In this document: in pieces, positions 18,050-26,701 of the stretch
Layout: each line of letters opens with the position of its first letter
How positions within the stretch are numbered: position 1 is the first letter of the stretch
Made by a program: the position numbers and the translations under genes
Notes under the pieces: model-generated
The model's database searches: none
The model's input: only the letters and a program-made list of their open reading frames with translations
What the model was told of the DNA's origin: nothing
NCBI RefSeq assembly: GCF_009380215.1
Contig: NZ_WHUG01000002.1
Span: 1 to 64,000, forward strand
Source: Rugamonas aquatica
Lineage (GTDB): Bacteria; Pseudomonadota; Gammaproteobacteria; Burkholderiales; Burkholderiaceae_D
Reading direction: 5' to 3'
Length of the DNA stretch: 64,000 nt

Positions 18050-18961
18050 TTAGTCGGCGATGGCGAAGGGCCCGCTATGGACTGCCGACAGGATGGCCTC
18101 GATCGCCGGGTGGGTGATTTTGCGGGCGTTGGAGATGGCGTAGAACTGTTCGCGCAGCTCCGGGGCGTCGCCCACCAGCACCGCGCCGAATTGCTCTTCG
18201 ATGTCCTGCGCCAGCGCCGACGGCGCGAAGAACAGCCCCAGGCCGTTGCGGCCAAAGGTGTTGAGCATGGCGTTGTCCTCGAACTCGCCGACGATGTCCG
18301 GCCGCACCTTGTGCTGCACGAACCAGGCGTCGATGCGGCCGCGCAGCGCGTTGTTGCGGGTCGGTAGCAGCAGCGGGGCGCCGTGCAGGCTGGCCGGAAA
18401 GTTGCGCCGGTATTTGCGCGCCAGCCTGGGCACGCCGAACAGCTTCATGTCGCTTTCGCCCAGCAAGTGACTGAACACTTTCAGGCTGCCGCCGGCGCGC
18501 ACGGTGCGGTCGGTCAGCACCACGTCCAGCTTGCCCAGCGCCAGGTCGGCCAGCAGCGATTCGAATTCATCCTCCATGCACACCAGCCGCACCTGCTGGT
18601 CCAGCTGCTGCGTGGCCTGCAGCAGGCGGTAGGCGATCAGCTTGGGCAGCGAGTCGGAAATGCCGACCGTCAGCCGCATCTTGTTCGCTTCGGTTTCGTC
18701 CAGCGCGTCCTGCAGCTGGTCGCCCAGCAGGAAGATCTGGTCGCAATACGTGAGCGCCAGCTTGCCCGCCTCGGTCGGCACCAGACGCCGCCCTTGCGGC
18801 TCCAGCAGCTGCTTGCCTATCGATTGCTCCAGCGATGCGAGCTGCATGCTGATGGTCTGCACGGCCAGCCCGAGGCGCTCCGCCGCGCGCGTGACGCCGC
18901 CTTCCTTTGCCACCATCCAGAAGAAATACAAGTGCCTGAAATTGAGTCCGCTGGTTTTCAT
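18050..18961 (-). CDS. LysR family regulator, NhaR-like
   Basis: The 303-residue protein has an N-terminal winged helix-turn-helix (residues 5-64, GGVTRAAERLGLAVQTISMQ) and a C-terminal substrate-binding domain. The opening LNFRHLYFFWMVAKEG is typical of the NhaR branch, known for sodium and stress sensing. It is divergent from the DUF475/TerD cluster with 105 bp between starts, so that cluster is the likely target. A perfect 13-bp palindrome in the shared intergenic region could be its site. Confidence 0.85.
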   Translation of the reverse strand: MKTSGLNFRHLYFFWMVAKEGGVTRAAERLGLAVQTISMQLASLEQSIGKQLLEPQGRRLVPTEAGKLALTYCDQIFLLGDQLQDALDETEANKMRLTVGISDSLPKLIAYRLLQATQQLDQQVRLVCMEDEFESLLADLALGKLDVVLTDRTVRAGGSLKVFSHLLGESDMKLFGVPRLARKYRRNFPASLHGAPLLLPTRNNALRGRIDAWFVQHKVRPDIVGEFEDNAMLNTFGRNGLGLFFAPSALAQDIEEQFGAVLVGDAPELREQFYAISNARKITHPAIEAILSAVHSGPFAIAD

Positions 18962-18977
18962 GATCTTCTGCTTTTAC

Positions 18978-18990
18978 GAAGTAATACTTC
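18978..18990. promoter_or_regulatory. Candidate LysR operator palindrome
   Basis: GAAGTAATACTTC is a perfect palindrome of two 6-bp arms around a central A. It lies 17 bp from the LysR start codon and 77 bp from the DUF475 start. Position and symmetry fit a LysR-type site, but the assignment is inference. Confidence 0.45.
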
Positions 18991-19066
18991 AATTATCTTC
19001 TATTTTTAAAAACGCCGTTGTTCTCTACACTGCATCCCATCGATTCATAACCAAGAGAGAAAAAGA

Positions 19067-20116
19067 ATGAAACACTTCAAAGTGTCATTCCTCGTCACGT
19101 TCCTCTGCCTTGCGGCGGCGGGCTGGTGGGGCTACGAACTGAGCGGTTGGGGCGGCGCCCTGTCCGCCGTCGGTATCGCCGCGATCCTGGCCGCGATGGA
19201 AGTGTCGCTGTCGTTCGATAACGCGGTGGTCAACGCTTCCGTGCTGAAGACCTGGGATGCCTACTGGCAGAAGCTGTTCCTCGGCGTCGGCATCATCATC
19301 GCGGTGTTCGGCATGCGCTTGCTGTTCCCGCTGGTGATCGTGGCGGTGGCGGCGGACATCGGCATCATGGACGTGTGGCACCTGGCGCTGAACGACCCGA
19401 AAACGTATTCGATGCACCTGACGAATCACCACGCGGAAGTGGCGGCATTCGGCGGCATGTTCCTGCTGCTGGTGTTCCTGAACTTCCTGTTCGATGACGA
19501 GAAAGAAGTCCACTGGCTGGGCAACGTCGAGAAGAAACTCGGCTCGCTGGGCAAGGTGTCCTCGATCTCGGTAATGATTGCGCTGGCTGTCCTACTGGGC
19601 TCCATGGGCCTGGTAGGCGAAGCGCAGAAGCTGGTGGTGCTGGTGTCCGGCCTGTGGGGCATCCTGATCTACGTCGGCGTCGATGCGGTCAGCAACCTGC
19701 TGGAGAAGGAAGAAGAAGGCAGCAATGTCGGCGATCTGGTGAAGAAGGGCGGTATCGGTGGTTTCCTGTACCTGGAAGTGCTCGATGCTTCGTTCAGCTT
19801 CGACGGCGTGATCGGCGCGTTCGCCATCACCACCGACGTCGTCATCATCATGCTGGGCCTGGCGATAGGCGCGATGTTCGTCCGCTCGCTGACGGTCTAC
19901 CTGGTGAAGAAGGGCACGCTCGATGAATTCGTCTTCCTGGAGCACGGCGCGCACTATGCGATCGGTATCCTGGCCGCGATCATGTTGGCAAGTATGAAGT
20001 TCCACATTCCGGAGCTGTTCACCGGTCTGATTGGTGTGGCCTTCATCGGCGCCTCGCTGTGGTCCTCGGTGCGTCATCGCCGCCAGAAGGAAGCCGCTGT
20101 CGCCATCGCTGCATAA
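19067..20116 (+). CDS. DUF475 / TerC-like integral membrane protein
   Basis: This 349-residue protein has about nine hydrophobic helices and the paired acidic helix motifs of the TerC/DUF475 group: AMEVSLSFDNAVVNASVL near residue 43 and LEVLDASFSFDGVIGAFAIT near residue 233. Acidic and asparagine residues inside these helices suggest metal-ion movement. DUF475 proteins regularly accompany TerD proteins in tellurium-resistance and stress loci, as here. The ATG at 19067 follows AGAGAG. Confidence 0.88.
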   Translation: MKHFKVSFLVTFLCLAAAGWWGYELSGWGGALSAVGIAAILAAMEVSLSFDNAVVNASVLKTWDAYWQKLFLGVGIIIAVFGMRLLFPLVIVAVAADIGIMDVWHLALNDPKTYSMHLTNHHAEVAAFGGMFLLLVFLNFLFDDEKEVHWLGNVEKKLGSLGKVSSISVMIALAVLLGSMGLVGEAQKLVVLVSGLWGILIYVGVDAVSNLLEKEEEGSNVGDLVKKGGIGGFLYLEVLDASFSFDGVIGAFAITTDVVIIMLGLAIGAMFVRSLTVYLVKKGTLDEFVFLEHGAHYAIGILAAIMLASMKFHIPELFTGLIGVAFIGASLWSSVRHRRQKEAAVAIAA

Positions 20117-20130
20117 AGTATTCAAGAATT

Positions 20131-20163
20131 CGGCGGACCGTTAATTACGGACACGGTCCGCCG
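20131..20163. other. Stem-loop between DUF475 and TerD genes
   Basis: Perfect 11-bp arms CGGCGGACCGT and ACGGTCCGCCG surround an 11-nt loop. No T tract follows, so it is more likely an mRNA-stabilising or processing hairpin than a strong terminator. It may set different levels of DUF475 and TerD. Confidence 0.55.
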
Positions 20164-20208
20164 CCTGTAGCACCCCAAGTCCGGTTCTCTTTTTAGGAGC
20201 ATCACATC

Positions 20209-20784
20209 ATGGCAATCAGTCTGCAAAAAGGCGGCAACGTCAACCTGAGCAAAGAAGCACCAGGCCTGTCGAAAATCGTGGTTGGTCTGGGCTGGGATGT
20301 ACGCAGCACCGACGGCAAGGACTTCGACCTGGACGGCTCGGCCTTCCTGCTGAAAGTGGACGGCAAGGTCCGCGCCGACAACGACTTCATTTTCTACAAC
20401 AACCTGAAATCGTCGGACCAGTCGGTGGCCCACTCGGGTGACAACCGCACCGGCGCCGGCGACGGCGACGACGAAACCGTCACCATCGATCTGACCCGCG
20501 TGCCGGCCGACGTGGAACGCATCGCGATCTGCGCCACCATCCACGAAGGCGACGAGCGCCGCCAGAACTTCGGCATGGTGCAGAAGGCCTTCATCCGCTG
20601 CCTGAACGGCGCCGGCAACGGCGAGATCGCCCGCTACGACCTGTCGGAAGACGGTTCGACCGAGTCGGCGATGATCTTCGGCGAGGTGTATCGCAACGGC
20701 GCCGATTGGAAGTTCAAGGCCGTCGGCCAGGGCTTCAAGGGCGGTCTCGGTCCACTGGCTTCGTCGTTCGGCGTGCGCGTTTAA
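20209..20784 (+). CDS. TerD family protein (first copy)
   Basis: The 191-residue protein has the TerD fold: [19 protein letters not shown] at the start, [21 protein letters not shown] and the calcium-binding loop [14 protein letters not shown] near residue 75. TerD proteins bind calcium and are linked to tellurite resistance, phage and colicin tolerance and general envelope stress. A second copy lies at 21554, with an AIM24 protein between. A clear AGGAG precedes the ATG. Confidence 0.92.
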   Translation: MAISLQKGGNVNLSKEAPGLSKIVVGLGWDVRSTDGKDFDLDGSAFLLKVDGKVRADNDFIFYNNLKSSDQSVAHSGDNRTGAGDGDDETVTIDLTRVPADVERIAICATIHEGDERRQNFGMVQKAFIRCLNGAGNGEIARYDLSEDGSTESAMIFGEVYRNGADWKFKAVGQGFKGGLGPLASSFGVRV

Positions 20785-20824
20785 TTTTCAGTTGAATTTT
20801 AGTTGAATAAGAAAGGACTCCACC

Positions 20825-21523
20825 ATGCCTAAATTTTCGATCACCGGCGATATCGATCCCTTCCTGCACGTCTCGCTGGCTCACGGTGAAAAAATCTACT
20901 GCGAGTCGGATGCGATGGTGATGATGGAAGCGGCGCTCGATTTGAAAGGCAAGGTAACCGGCGGCATCGGCGCGGCCATCATGCGCCGCTTTGCCAACGG
21001 CGAGTCCTTCTTCCAGCAGCACATCGAAGCAGTGCGCGGCGAGGGCGATTGCCTGCTGGCGCCGCGCCTGCCGGGAGCGATGCAGGTACTCGACGTCGGC
21101 CAGCATCAGTACATGCTGAGCGACGGCGCCTTCGTCGCCGCCACCTCCGGCGTCGAGCTGAAGGTGCGTACCCAAAGCCTGGGCAATGCGCTGTTCGCGC
21201 AGAGCGGCGGCTTTTTCATCACCGAGACGGCGGGCGTCGGCCAGGTCGCGGTATCGGGCTTCGGCTCGATGTCGCAACTGGATGTGACGCCGGGCCGCGA
21301 CGTGATTATCGATAACTCGCATGTGGTGGCATGGGATAGCGCGCTGCGCTATGAAATCTCCGTCACCACCGGCGGCAACAGCGGCTTTCTGAGCAATCTG
21401 GTCAACAGCCAGACCAGCGGCGAAGGCATGGTGCTGCGTTTCTCCGGCCAGGGAAAAATCCTGATCTGCTCGCGCAACGGCGCGGCATTCCAGGCCTGGG
21501 CGCAACGCGGCGTCGCAACGTAA
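20825..21523 (+). CDS. AIM24 / TIGR00266 family protein
   Basis: The 232-residue product is a beta-rich AIM24-family protein: AMVMMEAALDLKGKVTGGI near residue 30, FFQQHIEAVRGEGDCLLAP near residue 62, then repeated glycine-rich strands ending GQGKILICSRNGAAF. The biochemical function in bacteria is unknown. These genes are often found inside ter clusters, as here between two terD copies with short spacers, so co-expression is likely. Confidence 0.88.
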   Translation: MPKFSITGDIDPFLHVSLAHGEKIYCESDAMVMMEAALDLKGKVTGGIGAAIMRRFANGESFFQQHIEAVRGEGDCLLAPRLPGAMQVLDVGQHQYMLSDGAFVAATSGVELKVRTQSLGNALFAQSGGFFITETAGVGQVAVSGFGSMSQLDVTPGRDVIIDNSHVVAWDSALRYEISVTTGGNSGFLSNLVNSQTSGEGMVLRFSGQGKILICSRNGAAFQAWAQRGVAT

Positions 21524-21553
21524 TCGTTGAAATGTAATTCATAGGAGTCAAAC

Positions 21554-22135
21554 ATGACTGTCAGTTTAAGCAAGGGCCAGAAAATTTCTCTGGCCAAGGA
21601 ATCGGGCGGCGCATTGGGCCGCGTGACCATGGGCCTGGGTTGGGATGCGATCAAGTCCAAGGGCTTCCTGGGCTTCGGCTCGAAGACCGAGGCGGTCGAC
21701 CTGGACGCTTCGTGCGTGATGTTCAACGAGTCCGGCGCGCCGGTCGATGTGATCTGGTTCCGCCAGCTGAAAAGCCGCGACGGCAGCATCCAGCACACCG
21801 GCGACAACCGCACCGGCGCCGGCGACGGCGACGATGAGCAGATCAACGTCGACCTGGACGCCGTGCCGTCGACGGTCAAGAGCCTGGTGTTCACGGTGAA
21901 CAGCTTCACCGGCCAGACTTTCGCGCAGGTGGAAAACGCCTACTGCCGCCTGCTGGACGCCAGCGGCGGCAAGGAAGTGGCGCGCTTCAACCTGTCGGTG
22001 CAGGGACCGCACTCGGCGCAGATCATGGCCAAGCTGTACCGCCACAACGGCGAGTGGAAGATGCACGCCATCGGCGAAAACGGCAAGGGCCGTACCTTCG
22101 ACGAACTGCTGCCGCAGATCGCCGCCCACCTGTAA
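21554..22135 (+). CDS. TerD family protein (second copy)
   Basis: This 193-residue TerD paralogue has SLSKGQKISLAKESGGALGR at its start, GLGWDAIKSKG, a DLDASCVMF strand and the calcium-binding loop [15 protein letters not shown]. Compared with the first copy it has a short insertion (SKGFLGFGSKTEAV) before the DLD strand, which is typical of the TerE/TerZ-like branch. It is the last gene of the cluster; a large palindrome begins five bases after its stop. Confidence 0.92.
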   Translation: MTVSLSKGQKISLAKESGGALGRVTMGLGWDAIKSKGFLGFGSKTEAVDLDASCVMFNESGAPVDVIWFRQLKSRDGSIQHTGDNRTGAGDGDDEQINVDLDAVPSTVKSLVFTVNSFTGQTFAQVENAYCRLLDASGGKEVARFNLSVQGPHSAQIMAKLYRHNGEWKMHAIGENGKGRTFDELLPQIAAHL

Positions 22136-22140
22136 CACCC

Positions 22141-22226
22141 TGGGGTCAAGTCTGACATTCGGACACGAGCTCCGCCGTAGCGACAATTACGGCAGAGCTC
22201 GTGTCCGAATGTCAGACTTGACCCCA
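22141..22226. repeat. 86-bp near-perfect palindromic element (REP-like)
   Basis: Two 39-bp arms (22141-22179 and 22188-22226) are inverted copies of each other with a single mismatch, separated by an 8-nt loop. The arms begin TGGGGTCAAGTCTGACATTC. The length, near-perfect symmetry and intergenic position suggest a mobile REP/REPIN-type repeat rather than a simple terminator. Only one copy is seen in the window. Confidence 0.8.
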
Positions 22227-22249
22227 ATTTTCCACGGTATAATATTTCC

Positions 22250-23068
22250 ATGGAAAAACTAAAAGATTACGCGGAGATTGTTGCCCAGGCCTCGAAGGGG
22301 GAATTGGTTTTTCCGACCAGCGTCAACGCCGCCTTGCGGCTGCAACTGGCGCTGGCCGATCCCGATTGCGACATGGAAGACGTGATCCGCAAGGTGCTGG
22401 GCGAGCCGCTGCTGGCCGCGCGCACCGTGGCGCTGGCCAATGCGGCGGTGTTCAACCGCGGCGGCGCCCCCGTCACCAGCGTGCGCTCGGCGGTGCAGCG
22501 GGTCGGTTTCCGTAATCTGTACACGATGGCCGCCGCGATGGTGGTGCGCCAGTTCGGCAGCCGCATCCGCGACGCCGCCTTGCGCGCCCAGGCCGAACAG
22601 CTGTGGCGCCATTCCGCCCACGTGGCCGCGCTGGCCCATGTGATCGCCCGCAAGCTGACCCGCACCGACGCCGATACCGCGCTGTTCGCCGGCATCGTCC
22701 ACGAGGCGGGCGGCTTCTACCTGTTGTCGCGCGCCGACGACATTCCCGGCCTGCTCGACGATCCGGAAGAGTGGATGGGCGCGGCGCAGGAAATCATCAC
22801 CCGTGAAATCATGAAGAAGATGGCGATACCGGAACCGGTCAGCCAGGCCATCGTCTCGCTGCGCGGCGCCACGCTGACGCCGCCACCGCTGGGCCTGCGC
22901 GATACGCTGCTGATCGCCAAGCATCTGGCCCCGATACGCTCGCCGCTGGCGCCGGAACGCGAGCATGCCAGCCTGTCCGGCTTCTTCGACGACAATGCCG
23001 CGCTGGAGCAGATCCTGTTCGAATCGGCCGACGAAGCCGCCTCCATGAGCGCCGCGCTACTGGCCTGA
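22250..23068 (+). CDS. HDOD domain protein
   Basis: The 272-residue protein matches the HDOD domain throughout (residues 10-210), a relative of HD phosphohydrolases that usually lacks catalytic residues. VRSAVQRVGFRNLYTMAAAM and HSAHVAALAHVIARKL are typical; the latter keeps a histidine, and FAGIVHEAGGFYLLSR follows. HDOD proteins take part in signalling and stress responses. TATAAT at 22238-22243 lies only six bases before the ATG and no ribosome-binding site is visible, so the message may be leaderless or start elsewhere. Confidence 0.85.
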   Translation: MEKLKDYAEIVAQASKGELVFPTSVNAALRLQLALADPDCDMEDVIRKVLGEPLLAARTVALANAAVFNRGGAPVTSVRSAVQRVGFRNLYTMAAAMVVRQFGSRIRDAALRAQAEQLWRHSAHVAALAHVIARKLTRTDADTALFAGIVHEAGGFYLLSRADDIPGLLDDPEEWMGAAQEIITREIMKKMAIPEPVSQAIVSLRGATLTPPPLGLRDTLLIAKHLAPIRSPLAPEREHASLSGFFDDNAALEQILFESADEAASMSAALLA

Positions 23069-23120
23069 CCATGGCCCGACTGTGATCCGAGTGTTACTTC
23101 TGAACTAGTCTTCATGCACT

Positions 23121-23226
23121 AATTGTGACAAAAAAAGTGTCTAAGGCACAATTGTTGTCAAAAATCTGGCAATATGCGGATCGTGCGACACGCCAGAAGC
23201 GTGTATGCTAACAGTCGTCATACAAC
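23121..23226. promoter_or_regulatory. Regulatory region upstream of the first GntR gene
   Basis: AATTGTG (23121-23127) and CACAATT (23147-23153) form an inverted repeat. GTCATACAAC at 23217-23226 is identical to the right half of the palindrome upstream of kdgD (24079-24088). The shared half-site 12 bp before the GntR start suggests autoregulation. Confidence 0.5.
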
Positions 23227-23238
23227 AGTTAAAATAAC

Positions 23239-24006
23239 ATGAACCAGACCGCCGCCGCACCCATGCCAGCTCCCACCGTCCTCGTACCGAAAAAGAAGCA
23301 CCGCAACCTCGCCCAGGGCGTGGTTGAGGCCTTCACCGGCAGCATCCAGGCCGGTACGCTGAAGCCGGGCGAAAAGCTGCCGACCGAGTCGGTCATCATG
23401 GAAATGCATGGCGTCAGCCGCACCGTGGTGCGCGAGGCCATCTCGCACCTGCAGGCGGCCGGGCTGGTGCAGACCCGCCACGGCATCGGCACCTTCGTGC
23501 TGGAGCCGCAGCCGGCCAATCTGCGCATCTCGGCCGACACCATCCGCACCATCGGCGACGTGCTCGCCATCCTGGAGCTGCGCATCAGCCTGGAGACGGA
23601 AGCGGCCTGGCTGGCGGCCACCCGCCGCACCGAAGAACAGGTGCAGGAGATGGGCGCGGTGCTCAAGCGCATCCAGCATTCGCAGGGGCGTCCCGGTTCG
23701 GTCGAGTCGGACGTGGCCTTCCACCTGCTGATCGCGCAAGCCACCGGCAACCGCTATTTCGTCGACATCCTCAGCGACCTGGGCAACACCATCATCCCGC
23801 GTGCACGCGTCAATTCGGCACAGCTGGCGCATGACGATCCGGCCGTTTACCTGGAGCGCCTCAACCGCGAGCACGACGACATCTACAACGCCATCCTGCG
23901 CAAGGATGCCGAGGCGGCCCGCGCCGCCATGCGCACCCACCTGAGCAACAGCCGCGAGCGCCTGCGCCGCGCGCAAGAAGGCATCGCCGCCGGTCAGACC
24001 GCATAA
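23239..24006 (+). CDS. FadR-subfamily GntR regulator of hexarate catabolism
   Basis: The 255-residue protein has an N-terminal winged helix (residues 22-85; [18 protein letters not shown]) and a C-terminal FCD ligand domain with its metal-binding pattern ([17 protein letters not shown], then histidines in [13 protein letters not shown] and AAMRTHL). FCD regulators commonly sense sugar acids. It lies directly upstream of kdgD, aldehyde dehydrogenase and the lactonase, and shares a half-site with the kdgD operator, so it most likely controls these genes and itself. Confidence 0.88.
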   Translation: MNQTAAAPMPAPTVLVPKKKHRNLAQGVVEAFTGSIQAGTLKPGEKLPTESVIMEMHGVSRTVVREAISHLQAAGLVQTRHGIGTFVLEPQPANLRISADTIRTIGDVLAILELRISLETEAAWLAATRRTEEQVQEMGAVLKRIQHSQGRPGSVESDVAFHLLIAQATGNRYFVDILSDLGNTIIPRARVNSAQLAHDDPAVYLERLNREHDDIYNAILRKDAEAARAAMRTHLSNSRERLRRAQEGIAAGQTA

Positions 24007-24068
24007 AAGCCACGGGAGCAGGGCGATCCGGCAGATTTTGCTAAATCGCTTGCTCACTAACGCATATA

Positions 24069-24088
24069 GTTGTACGATGTCATACAAC
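24069..24088. promoter_or_regulatory. GntR operator upstream of kdgD
   Basis: GTTGTA-N8-TACAAC is an imperfect 20-bp palindrome centred about 70 bp before the kdgD start. Its right half GTCATACAAC recurs exactly before the GntR gene at 23217-23226. Confidence 0.6.
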
Positions 24089-24148
24089 AAGTGGCGAACA
24101 GCTGCCACGTTTCTTCCTGAGATGCGCCCGTCGATTATTGGAGACCTT

Positions 24149-25060
24149 ATGCAACCGAATGACCTTAAAAAAATTCTTTCCTCCGGCCTGCTGTCGTTCC
24201 CGGTGACTGACTTCGATGCCGAAGGCAACTTCCGCAAGTCGACCTACATCAAGCGCCTGGAATGGCTGGCTCCGTACGGCGCCAGCGCGCTGTTCGCCGC
24301 CGGCGGCACCGGCGAGTTCTTCTCGCTGACGGCCAACGAATACACCGACATCATCAAGACCGCCGTCGACACCTGCGCCGGCCAAGTGCCTATCCTGGCC
24401 GGCGTCGGCGGCCCGACCCGCGTGGCCGCGGCCTACGCCAGGGAAGCCGAGCGCGTTGGCGCGCAAGGCCTGCTGCTGCTGCCGCACTACCTGACCGAAG
24501 CAAGCCAGGACGGCTTGATCGAACACGTGGCCGAAGTCTGCAAGGCCACCAACCTGGGCGTGGTGGTCTACAACCGCGCCAACTGCCGCCTGACGCCGGA
24601 CTCGCTGGCCAAGCTGGCCGACCGCTGCCCGAACCTGATCGGCTTCAAGGACGGCGTCGGCGACATCGAGTTGATGGTGTCGATCTGGCGCAAGATGGGC
24701 GACCGTTTCAGCTACCTGGGCGGCCTGCCGACCGCAGAAGTTTACGCGGCCGCGTACAAAGCGCTCGGTACCCCGGTATACTCGTCGGCGGTATTCAACT
24801 TCATGCCGAAACTGGCGATGGACTTTTACCATGCGGTCGCGTCGGATAACCACGCCGAACAAAACCGCATGCTGGACGAGTTCTTCCTGCCTTACCTTGA
24901 GATCCGCAATCGTAAGGCCGGCTACGCAGTGAGTATCGTTAAAGCAGGCGCACGTCTGGTGGGTCACGATGCAGGTCCGGTGCGCGCACCGCTGACCGAT
25001 CTGACGCCGGAAGAATGCGACATGCTGGATAAGCTGATCCGCAAGCAGGGCGCACAATAA
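24149..25060 (+). CDS. kdgD: 5-dehydro-4-deoxyglucarate dehydratase
   Basis: KdgD dehydrates and decarboxylates 5-dehydro-4-deoxyglucarate to 2,5-dioxopentanoate. The 303-residue protein belongs to the DapA/NAL superfamily: [14 protein letters not shown] near residue 50, the tyrosine in [11 protein letters not shown] near residue 145 and the Schiff-base lysine in [10 protein letters not shown] near residue 170. ATG 24149 is chosen because it gives the family length and follows GGAGA with good spacing; the open frame extends further upstream through the operator. The product is the substrate of the next gene. Confidence 0.93.
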   Translation: MQPNDLKKILSSGLLSFPVTDFDAEGNFRKSTYIKRLEWLAPYGASALFAAGGTGEFFSLTANEYTDIIKTAVDTCAGQVPILAGVGGPTRVAAAYAREAERVGAQGLLLLPHYLTEASQDGLIEHVAEVCKATNLGVVVYNRANCRLTPDSLAKLADRCPNLIGFKDGVGDIELMVSIWRKMGDRFSYLGGLPTAEVYAAAYKALGTPVYSSAVFNFMPKLAMDFYHAVASDNHAEQNRMLDEFFLPYLEIRNRKAGYAVSIVKAGARLVGHDAGPVRAPLTDLTPEECDMLDKLIRKQGAQ

Positions 25061-25085
25061 GTCCTGCGGCATAAAAATATAAAAC

Positions 25086-25108
25086 AAGCGCGGCTGGTCC
25101 GCGCTTTT
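25086..25108 (+). terminator. Weak terminator or attenuator between kdgD and the aldehyde dehydrogenase
   Basis: AAGCGCGG pairs perfectly with CCGCGCTT around a 5-nt loop and is followed by only two further T residues. Between co-directional pathway genes it probably reduces rather than stops transcription. Confidence 0.55.
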
Positions 25109-25126
25109 CATACATAAGGAGTCAAT

Positions 25127-26701
25127 ATGCAGATTGCAGGTGAAATGGTTATCGGCCGCAGCGCGGTCCTGGGTAAAGAAGGCACGATGAAGGCGATCGA
25201 TCCATCGCGCAACGTGGAAATCGAACCGGCCTTCGGCCTGGCTGGCGCCGCCGATCTGCAGCGCGCCTGCGAACTGGCCGACCAGGCTTTCGACATCTAT
25301 CGCGCCACCGGCCTGGAAGCGCGCGCCAAGTTCCTGGAAACCATCGCCGACCGCATCATGGACATCGGCCCTGCGCTGATCGAACGCGCGATGCAGGAAA
25401 GCGGCTTGCCGCAAGCCCGCCTGGAAGGTGAGCGCGGCCGCACCTGCAATCAACTGCGCCTGTTCGCGAAAGTCGTGCGCGACGGCCGCTTCCAGTCCGC
25501 CACGCTGGACAGCGCGCTGCCGGAACGCACGCCGCCGCGCAGCGATCTGCGTCTGCGTAAAATCGGCCTGGGCCCGGTCGCCGTGTTCGGCGCATCCAAC
25601 TTCCCGCTGGCGTTCTCGGTGGCCGGTGGCGATACCGCGTCGGCGCTGGCCGCGGGTTGCCCGGTGGTGGTCAAGGCTCACTCGGCCCACCTGGGTACTT
25701 CGGAACTGGTCGGCAAGGCTGTCGCCAAGGCCGCCGAAGAATGCGGCATGCCGGAAGGCGTGTTCTCGATGCTGATCGGCTCCGGCCAGACCATCGGCCA
25801 GAACCTGGTCAGCCATCCTGCCATCAAGGCCGTGGGCTTCACCGGTTCGCGTTCGGGCGGCCTGGCGCTGATGCGTACCGCCGCCGCGCGCAAGGAGCCG
25901 ATCCCGGTCTACGCTGAAATGAGCTCGATCAATCCGGTGTTCCTGCTGCCGGGCGCTTTGGATAACGCCAAGCTGCCACAGGCCTTCGCTGATTCGCTGA
26001 CCCTGGGTTCGGGCCAGTTCTGCACCAACCCTGGCCTGCTGGTCGGCCTGAAGAGCGACAAGCTGCGAGCCTTCGTCGGCGCGGTGGCAGGCACGCTGGG
26101 CGCGAAGGGTGCGACCACCATGCTGACCCCTGGCATACACAAGGCCTACGTCACCGGCGTCAGCGGCCTGGCTGCTGTCGACGGCGTGCAGCAGGTCGCC
26201 GCAGGCCAGGGCACCGACGCACCATGCGCAGCGCAAGCCTTCCTGTATCAGGTGGATGCGAAGTCCTTCCTGACCAACACCGCGCTGGAAGGCGAGATCT
26301 TCGGACCGACCTCGCTGCTGGTCGTGTGCGACGATGAAGCGCAGATGCTGGCCGTGGCCGAACACGTCGAAGGCCAGCTGACCGCCGCCGTCCACGCCAC
26401 CGCAGACGACCGCCAACTGGCCGCGCGCCTGATGCCTACGCTGGAACGCAAAGTGGGCCGCATCCTGTTCAACGGTTTCGGCACCGGCGTGGAAGTGTCG
26501 CACGCGATGGTGCACGGCGGCCCGTTCCCGTCGACCTCCGACAGCCGCACCACGTCGGTCGGCGCTTCGGCCATCGACCGCTTCCTGCGTCCTGTGTGCT
26601 ATCAGGATGTGCCTTCGTATCTGCTGCCTGAATCGCTGGCTGACGCCAACCCGCAGAACCTGCCGCGTGTCGTCAACGGCGATCTGGTATGGAACGCGTA
26701 A
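25127..26701 (+). CDS. 2,5-dioxopentanoate (2-oxoglutarate semialdehyde) dehydrogenase
   Basis: The 524-residue aldehyde dehydrogenase has NAD(P)-binding elements ([31 protein letters not shown]), the catalytic glutamate in [13 protein letters not shown] near residue 263 and the catalytic cysteine in [12 protein letters not shown] near residue 300. The N-terminus and length fit the class that oxidises 2-oxoglutarate semialdehyde, the product of KdgD. The AAGGAG before ATG 25127 is strong. Its end overlaps the lactonase start by 13 bp. The position supports the last oxidative step to 2-oxoglutarate. Confidence 0.9.
   Translation: MQIAGEMVIGRSAVLGKEGTMKAIDPSRNVEIEPAFGLAGAADLQRACELADQAFDIYRATGLEARAKFLETIADRIMDIGPALIERAMQESGLPQARLEGERGRTCNQLRLFAKVVRDGRFQSATLDSALPERTPPRSDLRLRKIGLGPVAVFGASNFPLAFSVAGGDTASALAAGCPVVVKAHSAHLGTSELVGKAVAKAAEECGMPEGVFSMLIGSGQTIGQNLVSHPAIKAVGFTGSRSGGLALMRTAAARKEPIPVYAEMSSINPVFLLPGALDNAKLPQAFADSLTLGSGQFCTNPGLLVGLKSDKLRAFVGAVAGTLGAKGATTMLTPGIHKAYVTGVSGLAAVDGVQQVAAGQGTDAPCAAQAFLYQVDAKSFLTNTALEGEIFGPTSLLVVCDDEAQMLAVAEHVEGQLTAAVHATADDRQLAARLMPTLERKVGRILFNGFGTGVEVSHAMVHGGPFPSTSDSRTTSVGASAIDRFLRPVCYQDVPSYLLPESLADANPQNLPRVVNGDLVWNA

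Noticed and set aside
22141..22226. Reading the 86-bp palindrome simply as the terD terminator
   Set aside because: It may terminate, but the 39-bp arms with one mismatch greatly exceed a normal terminator, and there is only a short T run after it (AATTTT).
22218..22243. TTGACC and TATAAT before the HDOD gene as a regular promoter
   Set aside because: The spacer is only 14 bp and the predicted transcript would start at the ATG itself. It is mentioned as a possibility but not listed as a promoter.
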